Positions 1 to 8,425 of a stretch of DNA of 64,000 bases are shown in pieces. The DNA comes from Caballeronia sordidicola (GTDB taxonomy: Bacteria; Pseudomonadota; Gammaproteobacteria; Burkholderiales; Burkholderiaceae): assembly GCF_000729995.1 (NCBI RefSeq), contig NZ_JNFG01000201.1, positions 1 to 64,000 on the forward strand, read 5' to 3'. Each line of letters begins with the position of its first letter. The stretch's first letter is position 1. The translations under genes were made by a program, and so were the position numbers. The notes below the pieces were generated by a model. The model saw only the letters and a list, made by a program, of their open reading frames with translations, ran no database searches and was not told the origin of the DNA.

Positions 1-340
1 GTGGTGGGTTCTGGGGTTTGCGGTCGGGGTTGATGCCGGGTTGCTAGGTTCCTGCGTTAGCGGTCTTAGTCATCGCCGGGTTGCTGCTTTCAGTGTGAGT
101 GGTCTGCATGAGTCGGATATTCTCTTTATCACTATTAGCCACTGTGCGCGGCGGCACGTCATTTCTTTGTCCAAAGCGACAAAGAAACGAAGCAAAGAAA
201 GCGCTTTCAGAACGAGGGCTCGTAAGTTGACCTAGCGTGCAGTCTCCGCGTTTTTGGCACCCCAAAAGCACGGTGCTCGCCAGAACCACGGATGTGTGAA
301 CCCCTCCTTCTCGCGAATTCTTACACGCACACGCTTCGCC
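1..340 (+). repeat. Composite dispersed repeat, copy 1 (left inverted arm)
   Basis: A 40-nt unit starting GTTGCTAGGTTC runs from 40 to 79 and begins again at 80 (GTTGCTGC). It is followed by a conserved core with CTTTATCACTATTAGCCACT, a perfect 10-bp hairpin (162-171 with 178-187) and a tail ending near 340. The same block occurs in reverse at about 726-1045, with shorter relatives at 17.08 kb and 47.6 kb. ORFs in it are the translated repeat and do not look like a protein family. Bases 341-725 between the arms hold no gene that I can support. Confidence 0.85.
162..187. terminator. Perfect hairpin inside repeat copy 1
   Basis: TTTCTTTGTC (162-171) and GACAAAGAAA (178-187) pair perfectly around a 6-nt loop. 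The T-rich and A-rich arms could work as a bidirectional terminator. The same hairpin recurs at 878-903 and, in decayed form, near 47.51 kb. The terminator role is inferred. Confidence 0.45.
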
Positions 341-725
341 CCGTACGCTCTCGGGCAAGCACGCTTGCCAAGGAACCCACACGGCCTTACGCGCTTTTCG
401 CGGCTCCATTTTTTGTTGGTTGGTTGTGTTGTCAGCGCTGCTATCTTCTTGGAACGAAGCCCACTCCCTAAGTTCTTGACAGGTGGGTTGCGCGCTGTGT
501 GCGGATGTCTTCGTGGACTACATCACGGCCGGATGCATTTTGACGGCTTCTTTTTTGGTAGGCGTTTGATTGGCTTGAACGTTATTTTTGTCGGCTACGG
601 CCTTACACATTTTGGCAAGCTCGCTTCGGGGTGGGTTGCCGACATAGTTCGGCATGCGTACAAATTCGAAGGATGGTTGTCCGCGGATAGCGCGGAGCGT
701 TCCTTGGGCAGGTTCAGTCACTGGT

Positions 726-1045
726 GGCGAAGCGTGTGGGTATCCGTGTTCGGAGAAAGAGGGTTTCACACATCCGTGGCTCTTGCGAGCACCGTGCTTT
801 TGGGGTGCCAAAAACGTGGAAACTGCACGCTGGGTCAACTTACGAGCCCTCGTTCTGAAAGCGTTTTCTTTGCTTCGTTTCTTTGTCGCTTTGGACAAAG
901 AAATGACGTGCCGCCACGCACAGTGGCTAATAGTGATAAAGAGAAAAGCCAACTCAAGCAGACCACTAACACTGAAAGCAGCAACCCGGCATAGACCCCG
1001 ACCGCTAACGCAGGAACCTGGCAACCTGAGCACTAACCCCGACCG
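726..1045 (-). repeat. Composite dispersed repeat, copy 2 (right inverted arm)
   Basis: Reverse-oriented partner of copy 1. Read on the minus strand, the 40-nt unit spans 1025-986 and restarts at 985 (GTTGCTGC). The core hairpin follows at 903-878 and the block ends near 726. It starts just after the stop of the sugar ABC permease gene (1073), the same gene-end placement as the copies at 17.08 and 47.6 kb. The two arms could form a very long stem-loop. Confidence 0.85.
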
Positions 1046-1072
1046 CTACCCCTCCCAAAACCCACCGCGACT

Positions 1073-2113
1073 TCACCGCCCCTCTTTCCGTCCAATGCTG
1101 AACGTAAAGGCAAGCGCCCCAACAAGCAATGCACCCTTGATGAAATCCTGCATGTAATAAGGCGCATTGAGCATGGTCAGCCCGTTGAGCAACACACCGA
1201 CAAACACCGCACCCACCGCCGAGCCCAGCACGTTGGGACGCTTCGCCCCCCACACCGCATAACCGATCAGCGCGGCAGCAACCGCATCCAGAAGCAGCGA
1301 ATTGCCGGCGCCCACATCGCCACGCCCGACGCGCGCGGCAATCAACGCACCGCCGAGCGAAGCGATCACCCCCGATGCCACATACGCCGCCACACGATAA
1401 CGCGCCGTCGGCGCACCCGCGAGCCGCGCGGCTGTTTCGTTGCCGCCAGTCGCATAGAGCACACGACCCCATCGTGTGAATTCCATGACGAGCACCGCGA
1501 CCAGCGTCACCACCGCCAGCACGATGACCGGCACCGGTACGACATCCAGCCAGCGTGCCCGGCCCAACGCCAGGAAGGCCGCCGGAAACGCGCCGGTAGC
1601 CTCCGTTCCGTCCGGCAGGATGGTGCCGGTCGCGAGCGAACGTCCACCCGTTGGAATCAGTTGCAGGCCCGCTAGCAGGAACAAGGTTCCGAGCGTCGCT
1701 AGCTGGTCCGGGACGCGCAGACGCGTGATCAGCAAGCCATTAAAAAGTCCCGCGCCGACACCCAACACCAAGCACGCCGCAACAGCGGCAAGCGTGTTGC
1801 CGTGCCACACCACCAGCACGTAGCTCGCGGCCATCTGCGCCGTCGCGGCCGTGCTACCGACCGATAAATCGAAGCCGCCTACCGCCAGCGTAATGCTGAC
1901 GCCCACGGCCAGAAGCGCGACAATCGACGCAGCCTGCAAGATGCTGAACAGATTGTCCACGCTCAGGAATGCCGGCTCACGCCATGTAAATACCGCGCCC
2001 ATCACAACGAGCAGTAACAAGATGCCGCTGCGTTCCAGCTTCGTCCTGATGCTGGTGTGTCGGAGCTCCGTTCGAGCCACGGTGCTTGCTTCGGTAGAAG
2101 CGCCAAGTTTCAT
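1073..2113 (-). CDS. Sugar-type ABC transporter permease (RbsC/YtfT family)
   Basis: A 346-residue inner-membrane permease. After a basic N-terminus, about nine hydrophobic segments run from residue 30 to the C-terminus. It carries the family-typical N-terminal SVDNLFSILQ and the GGFDLSVG segment of ribose/galactose-type permeases. It would form the channel for monosaccharide uptake with the ATPase encoded just upstream (stop of that gene 3 nt before this start). No periplasmic binding protein gene is in the window, so the substrate cannot be assigned. A repeat array begins right after the stop. Confidence 0.85.
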   Translation of the reverse strand: MKLGASTEASTVARTELRHTSIRTKLERSGILLLLVVMGAVFTWREPAFLSVDNLFSILQAASIVALLAVGVSITLAVGGFDLSVGSTAATAQMAASYVLVVWHGNTLAAVAACLVLGVGAGLFNGLLITRLRVPDQLATLGTLFLLAGLQLIPTGGRSLATGTILPDGTEATGAFPAAFLALGRARWLDVVPVPVIVLAVVTLVAVLVMEFTRWGRVLYATGGNETAARLAGAPTARYRVAAYVASGVIASLGGALIAARVGRGDVGAGNSLLLDAVAAALIGYAVWGAKRPNVLGSAVGAVFVGVLLNGLTMLNAPYYMQDFIKGALLVGALAFTFSIGRKEGR

Positions 2114-2116
2114 GCG

Positions 2117-3592
2117 TCAGGCTCCGGCAAGATCTTCAATGTCTGTTTCAATGATCGAACGATCGAAGTGCAGCACACGGTCCGCGACTTCGAACGCCTC
2201 CTCGATGGCGCTGACGAACACCAGCGTCACCCGCCCCGCTGCATTCGCTCGCAATACATCGGCGATATCCGCGCGAGCGCCGGCGTCGACACCCTGGAAC
2301 GGCTCGTCAAGCAACAGCATGCGGGCGGGTTCCGCATGCGAGCGCGCGAGTACGACTTTTTGTTGATTGCCGCCGGAGAGGTTGACCACGCGATCCGCTG
2401 GACCGTTGCATCGAATGGAAAAACGCTCGATGGCGGACGCGGCCTCGCGACGTTCGCGCGATCTATTGATCCACCCGCCCTTGAACCAGTTCGACAAAAA
2501 CGGAAAACTCAATGTGCCTTCGATCGACGCGAACTGAACGCTGTCCGGAAAGAGCGACGAGCTCCATCGGTCCTCGCCTACGAGGAAGACGCCACGGCGG
2601 ATTGCATCGGCAGCAGAGCGCGGCTGCCATGGCTGGCCATCGAGTGTCATCGTGCCGGACACTACCCGCTCAGTGCCAAACAGCGTTCGGGCTAGCCGCG
2701 ACTTACCACCGCCCAAGGGTCCCGCGAACGCAACGATCTCGCCACGGGCAGCGTCGAAGTCGAGTGCGGGGCTATCCTTACCCGGGAACAATTTCAGGCC
2801 TCGGACCTGAAGGCCTTGGCTCGCTGTCGAATGCACTGTCTTTCGTTCGCGAGTCTTTGACAATTGCGGCAATGCGCGGCCGATCATCGTTTCAGTAGCA
2901 TCGTCGAAATCGATCGGATTCTTCAGGTTTGCCACTAGCCGGCCATCGCGGACAATGACCACCCTGTCCGCCATTCGCTTCAGATCGCCTAGCCGATGCG
3001 AGACCAGCAGCATGGCGACACCACGCTCGCGCAACCTGTCGAGTGCGGTAAAGAGGCGCTCCGCTTCGGCCGCCGAGAGGCTTGCCGTCGGTTCATCGAG
3101 TATGAGCACTGCGGGTTTGGCCGCCAGCGCCCGGGCCAGCGTGACAAGTTGCCTCGTCGCAAGCGGCAGCGTGAAAAGTGCCGCCCGCAGATCGACGTCG
3201 AGTCCAACCAGCGCAGCAATGGAACGCGCCTCATCGAGCCGCGCCGCGGGCCCGGCAAACCAGGGCGTCCCCGCATTGTTGAAACGATCGAGCAAGAGGT
3301 TGTCCGCAACCGACAGCGTGGGCACGACCGACTCAGCGATCGACTGATGCATGGTCGCTACGCCCAACGCCTTCGCTTCCTGCGGTGAAGCCGGTGCGTA
3401 CGGCTTGCCGTGCAGTTCAAGCGAGCCTCCATCGCCGGGATAAACACCGCTCAGTATCTTGACGATCGTAGACTTCCCCGCCCCGTTAGCGCCCATTAAC
3501 GCTACGACCTCGCCCGCAGCAACGGAAAGATCGAATCGATCAAGCGCGACGGTTGGGCCAAAGCGTTTCGATACCGACCGCGCGACTAGCAT
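2117..3592 (-). CDS. Sugar-type ABC transporter ATP-binding protein (RbsA/MglA family)
   Basis: About 491 residues with two tandem ABC domains, the normal layout for sugar importers. The N-terminal domain has the Walker A GANGAGKST and Walker B LILDEPTASLS, but its signature region reads LPLATRQ instead of LSGGQ. The C-terminal domain has GPLGGGKSR in place of a classical Walker A and a good LSGGNQQK signature. Start: I chose ATG at 3592; a TTG lies two codons upstream. Neither has a clear ribosome site, whereas an upstream ORF (3586-3723) has a strong one and overlaps this start. The gene may therefore be coupled to a leader or carry a frameshift near 3600. Confidence 0.85.
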   Translation of the reverse strand: MLVARSVSKRFGPTVALDRFDLSVAAGEVVALMGANGAGKSTIVKILSGVYPGDGGSLELHGKPYAPASPQEAKALGVATMHQSIAESVVPTLSVADNLLLDRFNNAGTPWFAGPAARLDEARSIAALVGLDVDLRAALFTLPLATRQLVTLARALAAKPAVLILDEPTASLSAAEAERLFTALDRLRERGVAMLLVSHRLGDLKRMADRVVIVRDGRLVANLKNPIDFDDATETMIGRALPQLSKTRERKTVHSTASQGLQVRGLKLFPGKDSPALDFDAARGEIVAFAGPLGGGKSRLARTLFGTERVVSGTMTLDGQPWQPRSAADAIRRGVFLVGEDRWSSSLFPDSVQFASIEGTLSFPFLSNWFKGGWINRSRERREAASAIERFSIRCNGPADRVVNLSGGNQQKVVLARSHAEPARMLLLDEPFQGVDAGARADIADVLRANAAGRVTLVFVSAIEEAFEVADRVLHFDRSIIETDIEDLAGA

Positions 3593-3723
3593 TGGCAAGC
3601 CGGCCGTGAAACCGTCGCCGGCACGGCCGCGTCTTCGTCGTCGATAATCAGGCGCGATACGTCGCTGGCCGATCCGGCCGGCAATGACGCAGGCAGGGCG
3701 GTTTCAATGTCGACGGTGCTCAA
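3586..3723 (-). CDS. Leader ORF or frameshifted N-terminus of the sugar ABC ATPase
   Basis: A 45-codon ORF beginning TTG at 3723, preceded at ideal distance by AAGGAGG (3730-3736 on the minus strand). The peptide starts LSTVDIETALPAS, is acidic in the middle, and ends at a TAG (3588-3586) that overlaps the ATPase ATG (3592). Either it is a short coupled leader peptide, or a one-base change has split the true N-terminus of the ATPase. I cannot tell which from one sequence. Confidence 0.4.
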   Translation of the reverse strand: MSTVDIETALPASLPAGSASDVSRLIIDDEDAAVPATVSRPACQC

Positions 3724-3977
3724 GATGCGCCTCCTTGGCTAGCGGGTTCCACGGCAGAGAAGCTTTATACGCATAGCTATCGCATGACGCAAAGAACGAG
3801 TTTTTCTTTCGATATGAACCATGTGGTGGCAAGCCCTCATGGCGCCCCGCTTGCACCAGATGGGAGCACAGGCCTTTACAGCCACGGGCATATGTAAAGC
3901 TGAAATCGTTAGAGCGCGACGTCGATTCGGCGACTAGATTGTCCGGTTGTTAAGTGAAAATAGAGAAGCCGGCGGCC
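3724..3977. promoter_or_regulatory. Divergent intergenic region, sugar ABC operon / LLM monooxygenase
   Basis: This stretch separates the leftward ABC transporter genes from the rightward monooxygenase gene, so both promoters must lie here. I see no gene, no tRNA-like fold and no convincing operator palindrome. The ribosome site AAGGAGG for the leftward leader ORF sits at its left edge. Confidence 0.45.
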
Positions 3978-5387
3978 ATGAGCAAAACCATCCATTTCAA
4001 TGCGTTCGAGATGAACTGCGTCGGCCATCAATCACCGGGTCTGTGGTCTCATCCACGCGACCGGTCATCGCAATACAAGGACCTCGAGTACTGGACGGAT
4101 CTTGCAAAAATTCTTGAGAGGGGTTTCTTCGACGGTATCTTCATAGCCGACGTGATCGGCTATTACGACGTCTATAAAGGCAGTAACTATCACGCGATTC
4201 ATCAGGCCGCGCAGATCCCCGTCAACGATCCGCTGCAGCTTGCGGCGCCTATCGCCATGGTGACCGAGCATCTGGGCATCGGCATCACGGCATCGACGAC
4301 TTTCGAGCATCCGTATACCTTTGCGCGCCGTCTTTCAACTGCCGATCACCTCACTAAAGGCCGCGTGGGATGGAATATCGTCACGTCTTATCTGGAAAGC
4401 GGCGCGAAGAATATCAGTGAAGGCGGCTTGCGCAAGCATGCGAACCGCTATGAAGTGGCAGCCGAATATATTGAAGTGCTGTACAAGCTTTTCGAGGGAA
4501 GCTGGGAAGAAGACGCCGTGGTCCGGGATCGCCACAATCGCGTCTTTACGCATCCCGAGAAGGTCCATGAGATAGGTCACCACGGCAAATATTTCGATGT
4601 GCCCGGCTACCATCTTTGCGAACCCTCGCCTCAACGCACGCCCGTGCTCTATCAGGCCGGCGCGTCGGGTGCGGGTAAGGCGTTCGCGGCCCAACACGCC
4701 GAATGCGTATTCGTCGCCGCCCCGACCAAGGAAGTGTTGAAAGAGTATGTTGCTGACGTCCGCGAACAGGCAGCGCTTGCGGGACGGGATGCGGGCGAAC
4801 TGCTGATCTACAACCTAGTCACGGTCATCGTGGATGAGACGGATGCCAAGGCGCAAGCGAAGTTCGAGGAGTACCGCCGCTATACCTCGTACGATGGTTC
4901 ACTCGTGTTTATGTCGGGTTGGACGGGCGTCGACTTCGGTCAGTACGCGCCGACCGATCTGGTCAAAAAAGTGGAAACCAACGCAATCGTCTCCGCCATC
5001 GAACATCTGGCGGGCGGTGCGAAGTCCTGGACCATCGACGAACTCGCGGCGTGGGGTGGAATCGGCGGCATGGGACCGGTGTTCGTCGGTTCCGCGGCAA
5101 CCGTTGCCGATATTCTGCAAACCTGGGTGGAGGAGACCGGCGTCGACGGCTTCAATCTCGCCTATGCGGTCGCCCACGAGACCTTCGAGGATATCGTTGA
5201 ATACCTGGTGCCGGAGTTGCAGCGGCGCGGCGTTTATCGCAAGGAATATTCGCCCGGCACGTTGCGCGAAAAGCTCTTCGGCAAGGGACGCTTGTTGCCG
5301 GCTGGACATCCCGGTGCGAGGTATAGAGACATCGAGGCGTTCAAGCGCGGCGAAGCGGCTAAATCACTGGTTAGCTTGCAGGAATAG
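3978..5387 (+). CDS. LLM-class FMN-dependent monooxygenase (NtaA/SnaA/DszA family)
   Basis: 469 residues from ATG at 3978; a GTG at 3954 would add eight residues. The start MSKTIHFNAFEMNCVGHQSP, then TDLAKILERGFFDGIFIADV and GRVGWNIVTS, are hallmarks of the bacterial luciferase-like TIM-barrel enzymes that act on nitrilotriacetate, EDTA, pristinamycin IIB or dibenzothiophene sulfone. These use reduced FMN delivered by a separate flavin reductase, and no reductase gene is in the window. The gene converges on the hydroquinone operon with a 12-nt gap, so functional linkage is possible but unproven. Substrate unknown. Confidence 0.85.
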   Translation: MSKTIHFNAFEMNCVGHQSPGLWSHPRDRSSQYKDLEYWTDLAKILERGFFDGIFIADVIGYYDVYKGSNYHAIHQAAQIPVNDPLQLAAPIAMVTEHLGIGITASTTFEHPYTFARRLSTADHLTKGRVGWNIVTSYLESGAKNISEGGLRKHANRYEVAAEYIEVLYKLFEGSWEEDAVVRDRHNRVFTHPEKVHEIGHHGKYFDVPGYHLCEPSPQRTPVLYQAGASGAGKAFAAQHAECVFVAAPTKEVLKEYVADVREQAALAGRDAGELLIYNLVTVIVDETDAKAQAKFEEYRRYTSYDGSLVFMSGWTGVDFGQYAPTDLVKKVETNAIVSAIEHLAGGAKSWTIDELAAWGGIGGMGPVFVGSAATVADILQTWVEETGVDGFNLAYAVAHETFEDIVEYLVPELQRRGVYRKEYSPGTLREKLFGKGRLLPAGHPGARYRDIEAFKRGEAAKSLVSLQE

Positions 5388-5399
5388 CGACCTCCAGGC

Positions 5400-5729
5400 C
5401 TATTCATCGGCAAATATTCTCCTGCCCTCAATGCGGATGGGCACGCGGGTCAGGCGTGCGCCAAGGCACGGGCCATCGACGCACACGCCATCCTCGAACC
5501 GGAACATCGCGCTGTGATAGGCGCACATGAGAAGCTCGGCGCCGTAGGCGCAAAACGTGTTCGGCTCATAGTTCAACGGTATGGAGAAGTGCGGACATAG
5601 GTTGCGGTACGCCCACGCGTTATCCCCTCTGCGCAACACCACGACCTCGCTCCCTGCTTCGAGACCACCGCCGTCCGGCACGTCGTCGAGAATACAGAGA
5701 GGCACGCTATTGCACGCTCCATCGTTCAT
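5400..5729 (-). CDS. Rieske [2Fe-2S] ferredoxin-like protein
   Basis: 109 residues with one Rieske domain. The cluster ligands are visible as C45-P-H47 and C69-x2-H72. No transmembrane segment is present, so it is a soluble Rieske ferredoxin of the sort that serves oxygenases or acts as a small NirD-like subunit. It is the last gene of the leftward operon that carries the Liv transporter and hydroquinone genes, 24 nt after livM. A role as electron carrier for an oxygenase acting on the imported aromatic compound is inferred from position only. Confidence 0.8.
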   Translation of the reverse strand: MNDGACNSVPLCILDDVPDGGGLEAGSEVVVLRRGDNAWAYRNLCPHFSIPLNYEPNTFCAYGAELLMCAYHSAMFRFEDGVCVDGPCLGARLTRVPIRIEGRRIFADE

Positions 5730-5753
5730 GGCGTCACACTTCCTTGCGTTACT

Positions 5754-6830
5754 TCAGCGTGCTGCATGCCGGGGGTCCGCTGATTCCTTGCGCGCGGGTA
5801 GAACCCTGGTCCCTGGATCAAGGAACACAACACGCCGGCCGACGGGGAAAAGCTGCAGCCCGAACCGTCGCGATACATAACCCCACAATCCCTGAGGAAA
5901 AAACATCGTGACGACAATCGCGAGCGTGCCCAGCCCGATCAGATACCAGGTCCCGAAATCCGACAGGAACTTGTTCAACAGGAAAAATATCAGCGTACCG
6001 ATGATCGGTCCTTCAAGCGTCCCCAATCCGCCGATCATCACGATGAAAATCGCGAAGGCGGTCCAGTTCACGGAGAACGCGGCATCGGGTGAGATCCGCA
6101 GGTTGCTCACGAAATAGAGCCCACCCGCGAGCGCGGCGCCGCCCGACGACACGAGGTACACGCCGAAGCGAGCGCGCCTAACGTCGACTCCCTGACTGTT
6201 CGCCGCCACCGCGTTGTCGCGCATGGCAGTGAGCGCGAGACCCCGTTTCGAGCGCAGGAAGACGTACAGCAAGCCGATGGCGGCCACCACGATTGCCAGC
6301 GCCAACCACAGCGTCAGCGACTCGCGCAGCGACCTCGGAACGTCCTGTAGCGCGGTCAAGCTCGTGCCTGACCCTCCACCGAGCCACGAGAGGTTCGCGA
6401 TGCTCAGGCGAAAGACCTCGGCGATCACCCATGTGCCTATGGCGAAGTACCCGCCCTCCAGCCGAAACGCGACCAGCGAGACCGGCGCTGCGATCAATAC
6501 GGCTATCGCACCCGCAACCGGCACGGCGACGAAAGGCGACAAGCCACCGTAGTTCGCAAGTATCAGCATGGCGTATCCGCCGATACCGAAATACGCCTGT
6601 TGTCCGATCGACACCATGCCTCCGTAACCCGCAAGCAGGTTCCACATCATGGCGAAGACCAGGTACGCGGCAATCTGCGTGAAGTCGCGCAGGGTGCCGC
6701 GGCCAGCCCAATAAGGAAAGCTCGCGACCAGCACGGCGACAATCAACAGCACAAGCACGGCCGCCCTGCTCACACGCGTTGCCCGCCGGATTTCGAAATG
6801 TCGTTCAGAGACGTTCATGTGATTGCTCAT
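5754..6830 (-). CDS. livM: Branched-chain amino acid-type ABC permease (LivM family)
   Basis: 358-residue inner-membrane permease. Hydrophobic segments fill residues 20-320, with the family motif GGYGG-like AGYGGMVSIGQQAYFGIGGY near residue 70 and GGLGTLEGPIIGT near 270. It should pair with LivH to form the translocation channel. The importer sits inside a hydroquinone catabolic operon, so I infer that it carries an aromatic substrate and not leucine. GGGAG precedes the ATG at 6830; a second ATG four codons on is possible. Confidence 0.88.
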   Translation of the reverse strand: MSNHMNVSERHFEIRRATRVSRAAVLVLLIVAVLVASFPYWAGRGTLRDFTQIAAYLVFAMMWNLLAGYGGMVSIGQQAYFGIGGYAMLILANYGGLSPFVAVPVAGAIAVLIAAPVSLVAFRLEGGYFAIGTWVIAEVFRLSIANLSWLGGGSGTSLTALQDVPRSLRESLTLWLALAIVVAAIGLLYVFLRSKRGLALTAMRDNAVAANSQGVDVRRARFGVYLVSSGGAALAGGLYFVSNLRISPDAAFSVNWTAFAIFIVMIGGLGTLEGPIIGTLIFFLLNKFLSDFGTWYLIGLGTLAIVVTMFFPQGLWGYVSRRFGLQLFPVGRRVVFLDPGTRVLPARKESADPRHAAR

Positions 6831-6852
6831 TTGACTAAGCTCCCGGCGCTCA

Positions 6853-7719
6853 TCACGCGGTCTTGGGCAACAGGCCTTGCGGCCGGATCGTCAACAGCGC
6901 CAGGAACAGCACGTGTCCCAGCCAGATACCCCATCCTGGGTCGATGTAAAAACCGATTTGCTGAGCAACGCCGAGTGCGATTCCGCCGAGGAACGTCCCC
7001 CAGAACGAACCCATCCCGCCGATGATCACCGCCTCAAACGCATAGAGCAGCAGCGCGGGGCCATCGGACGGAGAAACGGCTGTACGCATCGCATAGAGCG
7101 TGGCAGCAAGCGCGATCAGCACGAACGCGATGCCCATTGCAAGAGCGAACGTCCTGCGCGGCGAGACGCCCATCAGTTGCACGATCTCGCGGTCGTCGGA
7201 AGTGGCGCGAAAGACCCGGCCGAGCGGCGTGCGGCCAAAGAGCCACTGCAGCCCGAGCGTGGCCGCTACCGTGACGGCGAGCGTAAGGAGCGGCAGGAGT
7301 CCGAGCGCTATGCCACCGGGCAACGTGATGCTCATCGACTCGAAGCCACCGGTCCCGAGCGCGCGCGGGTCCGCAGAAAACGCTTCCTGCAGCACGTTCT
7401 GGATCACGATCGAAAGACCGAAGGTGACGACGAGCGATGGCAAGGGGTCACGGCCACTGACCCGATTGAGCACGGTGTATTGCAGTGCATATCCCGCGCA
7501 GAATGCGATCCCGATCAAAACCGGTACGGCAACCCACAGCGGCATATGAGCCAGGTTTGTCAGCACGAACAGGACGAATACCAGCAGCACGATGAAGTCG
7601 CCGTGCGCCGTATTGGTCAAGCGCATGACACCGAACACGAGCGACTGGCCCATTGCGAAGAGCGCATAAAGCGCGCCGAGCAGCACGCCCTGTAAGAGGA
7701 TATTGACAATTGAACTCAT
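6853..7719 (-). CDS. livH: Branched-chain amino acid-type ABC permease (LivH family)
   Basis: 288 residues from ATG at 7719. The open frame extends upstream, but the family N-terminus begins MSSIVNILLQGVLLGALYAL, and this ATG overlaps the livF stop by 4 nt (ATGA), which fixes the start. About eight membrane segments are present, with the LivH motifs NTAHGDFIVL and AFEAVIIGGMGSFWGTFLGG. It is the channel partner of LivM in the same operon. Confidence 0.88.
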   Translation of the reverse strand: MSSIVNILLQGVLLGALYALFAMGQSLVFGVMRLTNTAHGDFIVLLVFVLFVLTNLAHMPLWVAVPVLIGIAFCAGYALQYTVLNRVSGRDPLPSLVVTFGLSIVIQNVLQEAFSADPRALGTGGFESMSITLPGGIALGLLPLLTLAVTVAATLGLQWLFGRTPLGRVFRATSDDREIVQLMGVSPRRTFALAMGIAFVLIALAATLYAMRTAVSPSDGPALLLYAFEAVIIGGMGSFWGTFLGGIALGVAQQIGFYIDPGWGIWLGHVLFLALLTIRPQGLLPKTA

Positions 7720-8423
7720 GACACCGCTCCGAAATAGGCACGCGTAATTGCTTCGTCGGACACTTCCGCCGACGCGCCTGCCAACGACACGCGGCCTTCC
7801 TGGAAGCAATAAAGGCGCTTCGATACGCGCCGCGCCAGTTGCACGTCCTGCTCGACGATGATCGCGCTCATACCGTCCGCGACGATCGACGGCAACGCAG
7901 CATAGATTTCCCTGATCACGACTGGTGCGAGGCCGAGAGAAAGCTCGTCGCACATTAGAAGATCCGGATTACTCATCAATGCCCGGCCGAGCGCCACCAT
8001 CTGCTGCTGCCCGCCGGACAACGCGGTCGCCGGATGGGTGCGCCGCTCCTTCAGGATGGGGAAAAGCGCATAGACCGTGTCAAGGGTCCAGCGGCCGGGC
8101 CGAGAAGAATAAGCGCCGAGCAACAGGTTTTCCTCGACGGACAGACTCGCGAACAGCCGCCGGCCTTCGGGCACAAGTGCTATCCCCTTTCCGACAATGC
8201 GTGCGGCGGGCATGCCGCCGACCGCCTCGTTCTTGTAGGCGATCTGTTGCGCGGGCACCGGCAGGAGACCGGCAAGCGCCTTCAGGAAGGTGGACTTCCC
8301 CGCACCGTTCGAACCAATCAACGCAATCACTTCGCCGCGCTCGACCGTGACATCAATGCCGAAAAGGGCCTGGAAATCGCCATAGAAAGCGGTCAGGCCG
8401 CGAGTTTCAAGAATGGCAGGCAT
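7716..8423 (-). CDS. livF: ABC transporter ATP-binding protein (LivF family)
   Basis: 235 residues from ATG at 8423, two bases after the livG stop. Walker A GSNGAGKST, signature LSGGQQQM, and a Walker B reading LLMCDELSLGLAP are all present. The last has D-E as usual, but the stretch before it is less hydrophobic than in most relatives. It energises the Liv-type importer of this operon. The 4-nt overlap with livH indicates translational coupling. Confidence 0.88.
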   Translation of the reverse strand: MPAILETRGLTAFYGDFQALFGIDVTVERGEVIALIGSNGAGKSTFLKALAGLLPVPAQQIAYKNEAVGGMPAARIVGKGIALVPEGRRLFASLSVEENLLLGAYSSRPGRWTLDTVYALFPILKERRTHPATALSGGQQQMVALGRALMSNPDLLMCDELSLGLAPVVIREIYAALPSIVADGMSAIIVEQDVQLARRVSKRLYCFQEGRVSLAGASAEVSDEAITRAYFGAVS

Positions 8424-8425
8424 GG

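Noticed and set aside
254..994. Long plus-strand ORF of 246 codons in the first kilobase
   Set aside because: It is a translation through both arms of the inverted repeat; the peptide repeats itself with the other copies and has no family character.
1..1045. Insertion sequence with terminal inverted repeats
   Set aside because: The arms are about 300 bp with only 385 bp between them and no transposase; the same arms recur singly elsewhere, so it is a repeat pair and not an IS.
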